Source: Palsa-948 sp964481195 (GTDB lineage: Bacteria; Bacteroidota; Bacteroidia; Palsa-948). From it: a stretch of 64,000 nucleotides of DNA. Numbering within the stretch: the stretch's first letter is position 1; each line of letters begins with the position of its first letter. This document shows, piece by piece, positions 62,704 to 64,000 of the stretch. The notes beneath the pieces were generated by a model. That model was not told the origin of the DNA and did not search any database. It was given only the letters and a program-made list of their open reading frames with translations. The position numbers and the translations under genes are program-made. The DNA lies in assembly GCA_964481195.1 (NCBI GenBank), contig CAYZTB010000003.1:45875-109874 (forward strand). The letters are read 5' to 3'.

Positions 62704-63852
62704 ATGAAATTAACAAAACTTTTCAACGACTTTTTTAACAGCGAAAAATCAGGCGGACTAATTTTAGTTTTTGTGACAATTCTTTCACTTGGACTTGCAA
62801 ATTCGCCCTGGCAGACAGACTATATTAGCTTTTGGCATTTCGACCTTGGTGGGCACAGTATCGTTCATTGGATTAATGACGGTCTTATGACTATTTTCTT
62901 TTTACTCATTGGCTTAGAGTTAGAAAGAGAAATTTATCACGGAGAACTTTCAGACTTAAAAAATGCTTCATTACCAATCTTTGGTGCAATTGGCGGTATA
63001 CTTATTCCTGCGGGACTATTTTTATTGCTCAACTTCGGGACAGACACGCAAGCAGGAGCAGGTATTCCAATGGCGACTGACATTGCATTTGCAATTGGCA
63101 TTTTATCTTTATTGGGTAATCGTGTTCCGACCTCACTAAAAATATTCCTCACAGCACTGGCAGTAATGGACGACTTGGGAGCAATAATCGTAATTGCAAT
63201 TTTCTACACGACCTCAATAGCCTTTGTAAATTTATTTATTGCATTGGGCATTTTTGGTTTTCTACTCATTCTAAACCGCCTGAAAGTTCACAACCTAATT
63301 CCTTATCTAATTGGTGGTGTGGCAATGTGGTATTTTATGTTACATTCAGGTGTTCACGCTACAATAACAGGAGTTTTGTTAGCCTTTACAATTCCATTTA
63401 GTAACGGTGGAGAAAAATCACCTTCGTTTATTCTCCAACATTTCTTACACAAACCAGTTGCTTTTTTTATTCTGCCATTGTTTGCTATTGCCAATACTTG
63501 CATTACGGTTGGCGACAGTTGGCAAAGTGGTTTAGGACAAACAAACAGTTTGGGTATTATGATAGGACTTGTAATTGGAAAACCTTTAGGCATTTTTCTT
63601 TTTTCATTTATTGGTGCTGGTTTAGGGCTTTGTGTTTTGCCGACAGACTTGAAATGGAAAAATATAATTGGAGCAGGATTTTTAGGTGGTATTGGTTTTA
63701 CAATGTCAATCTTCATTACGCTTCTTGCCTTTGACAATGCAGACATAGTAAACAATTCAAAAATTGCAATTCTTATAGCTTCAATTATTGCAGGTGCAAT
63801 CGGGTTTCTATGGCTTAGACTGACACTTACAACACAAATAGAAAATGACTAA
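62704..63852 (+). CDS. nhaA: Na+/H+ antiporter NhaA
   Basis: A 382-residue inner-membrane antiporter with about 12 helices exporting sodium in exchange for protons. The transport aspartates occur in PMATDIAFAIGILSLLG and AVMDDLGAIIVIA, and GGIGFTMSIFITLLAF is near the end, all as in E. coli NhaA. All 14 Asp codons are GAC, whereas neighbouring genes mostly use GAT. The gene is flanked by a 9-base inverted repeat. This suggests acquisition from another genome. It is not overlapping or operonic with the MBL gene. Confidence 0.97.
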   Translation: MKLTKLFNDFFNSEKSGGLILVFVTILSLGLANSPWQTDYISFWHFDLGGHSIVHWINDGLMTIFFLLIGLELEREIYHGELSDLKNASLPIFGAIGGILIPAGLFLLLNFGTDTQAGAGIPMATDIAFAIGILSLLGNRVPTSLKIFLTALAVMDDLGAIIVIAIFYTTSIAFVNLFIALGIFGFLLILNRLKVHNLIPYLIGGVAMWYFMLHSGVHATITGVLLAFTIPFSNGGEKSPSFILQHFLHKPVAFFILPLFAIANTCITVGDSWQSGLGQTNSLGIMIGLVIGKPLGIFLFSFIGAGLGLCVLPTDLKWKNIIGAGFLGGIGFTMSIFITLLAFDNADIVNNSKIAILIASIIAGAIGFLWLRLTLTTQIEND

Positions 63853-63877
63853 AACCATTGACAGTAGAAGAATGCCA

Positions 63878-63886
63878 GCCTATAAC
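63878..63886 (-). repeat. Right inverted repeat flanking nhaA
   Basis: GCCTATAAC, the complement of the copy at 62660-62668. The rest of the window to 64000 shows no gene. Confidence 0.4.
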
Positions 63887-64000
63887 AGCAGCTCCTATGT
63901 AGGGTTCACTCAAAAAGTCCGACCCAACCATTTTTATAAAAAAACCGAAAAACAGTCGAACTAATTTTATTAATCCAAAAGTTAAAAAAAGCAAACGCGT

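Noticed and set aside
62660..63886. Integron-type attC sites around nhaA
   Set aside because: The flanking 9-base inverted repeat does not fit the attC core consensus (GTTRRRY/RYYYAAC) and no integrase is in the window, so only a generic inverted repeat is claimed.

Overview
The window reads as a chromosomal contig of an AT-rich member of the Bacteroidota. The evidence is the set of type IX secretion (T9SS) and gliding genes (porZ-like, gldJ, porP/sprF, porU, porV), several secreted proteins with T9SS C-terminal sorting domains, promoters of the TTTG-N19/20-TAnnTTTG type, and weak Shine-Dalgarno sequences. A run of ten N at 44091-44100 and three apparent one-base homopolymer frameshifts suggest a draft or metagenomic assembly. 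The order or genus cannot be fixed from the sequence alone.

Layout. 1-6.2 kb: the tail of an M19-type dipeptidase, then a TPP riboswitch with its promoter, driving thiS, thiC, a ThiE/TenI-like gene, thiD, a beta carbonic anhydrase and thiE. 6.3-9.6 kb: the conserved tig-clpP-clpX proteostasis operon on the minus strand. 9.7-12.3 kb: a small accessory patch with two short hypothetical genes, a truncated secreted-protein gene, and a frameshifted DUF234-type ATPase preceded by two palindromes; tRNA-Leu follows. 12.97-14.9 kb: purK-purE and tRNA-Arg. 15-26 kb: PorZ-like protein, YfhO membrane protein (frameshifted), lipoprotein M1 aminopeptidase, a charged small protein, anmK, acyl-CoA dehydrogenase and murF. 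26.4-34.5 kb: gldJ, porP/sprF, porU and porV. 34.5-40.6 kb: ispF, a DUF4286 gene, rsmA, a DUF4907 lipoprotein, a TPM/TPM/LemA operon, a NifU-domain protein and an Mrp ATPase. The NifU and Mrp genes are separated by a hairpin-rich spacer that holds a decayed T9SS sorting domain.

40.7-51 kb is a block of secreted proteins: a lipoprotein, an amidase with CUB domains, a 1.1-kilo-residue surface protein with SprB-type repeats (broken by the N gap), a beta-propeller-like protein, and an M23 peptidase with the same CUB scaffold as the amidase. 51.1-63.9 kb: a helical-repeat unknown, tag-dxs, a cupin, ilvE, a subtilisin-like T9SS cargo protease, guaB, fumarylacetoacetase, an MBL-fold hydrolase, and nhaA with atypical codon use.

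How it fits together: PorU and PorV form the outer-membrane attachment machinery that cuts sorting domains off cargo. The five or more cargo proteins in the window would be clients of that machinery. The most unusual signal is a family of short GC-rich palindromes of the CTCCCC-loop-GGGGAG type. They lie in frame and in both orientations inside or at the ends of several unrelated genes (tag, dxs, fumarylacetoacetase and three secreted proteins). A second class of perfect small hairpins fills the spacers. nhaA, in which all 14 Asp codons are GAC, looks horizontally acquired.
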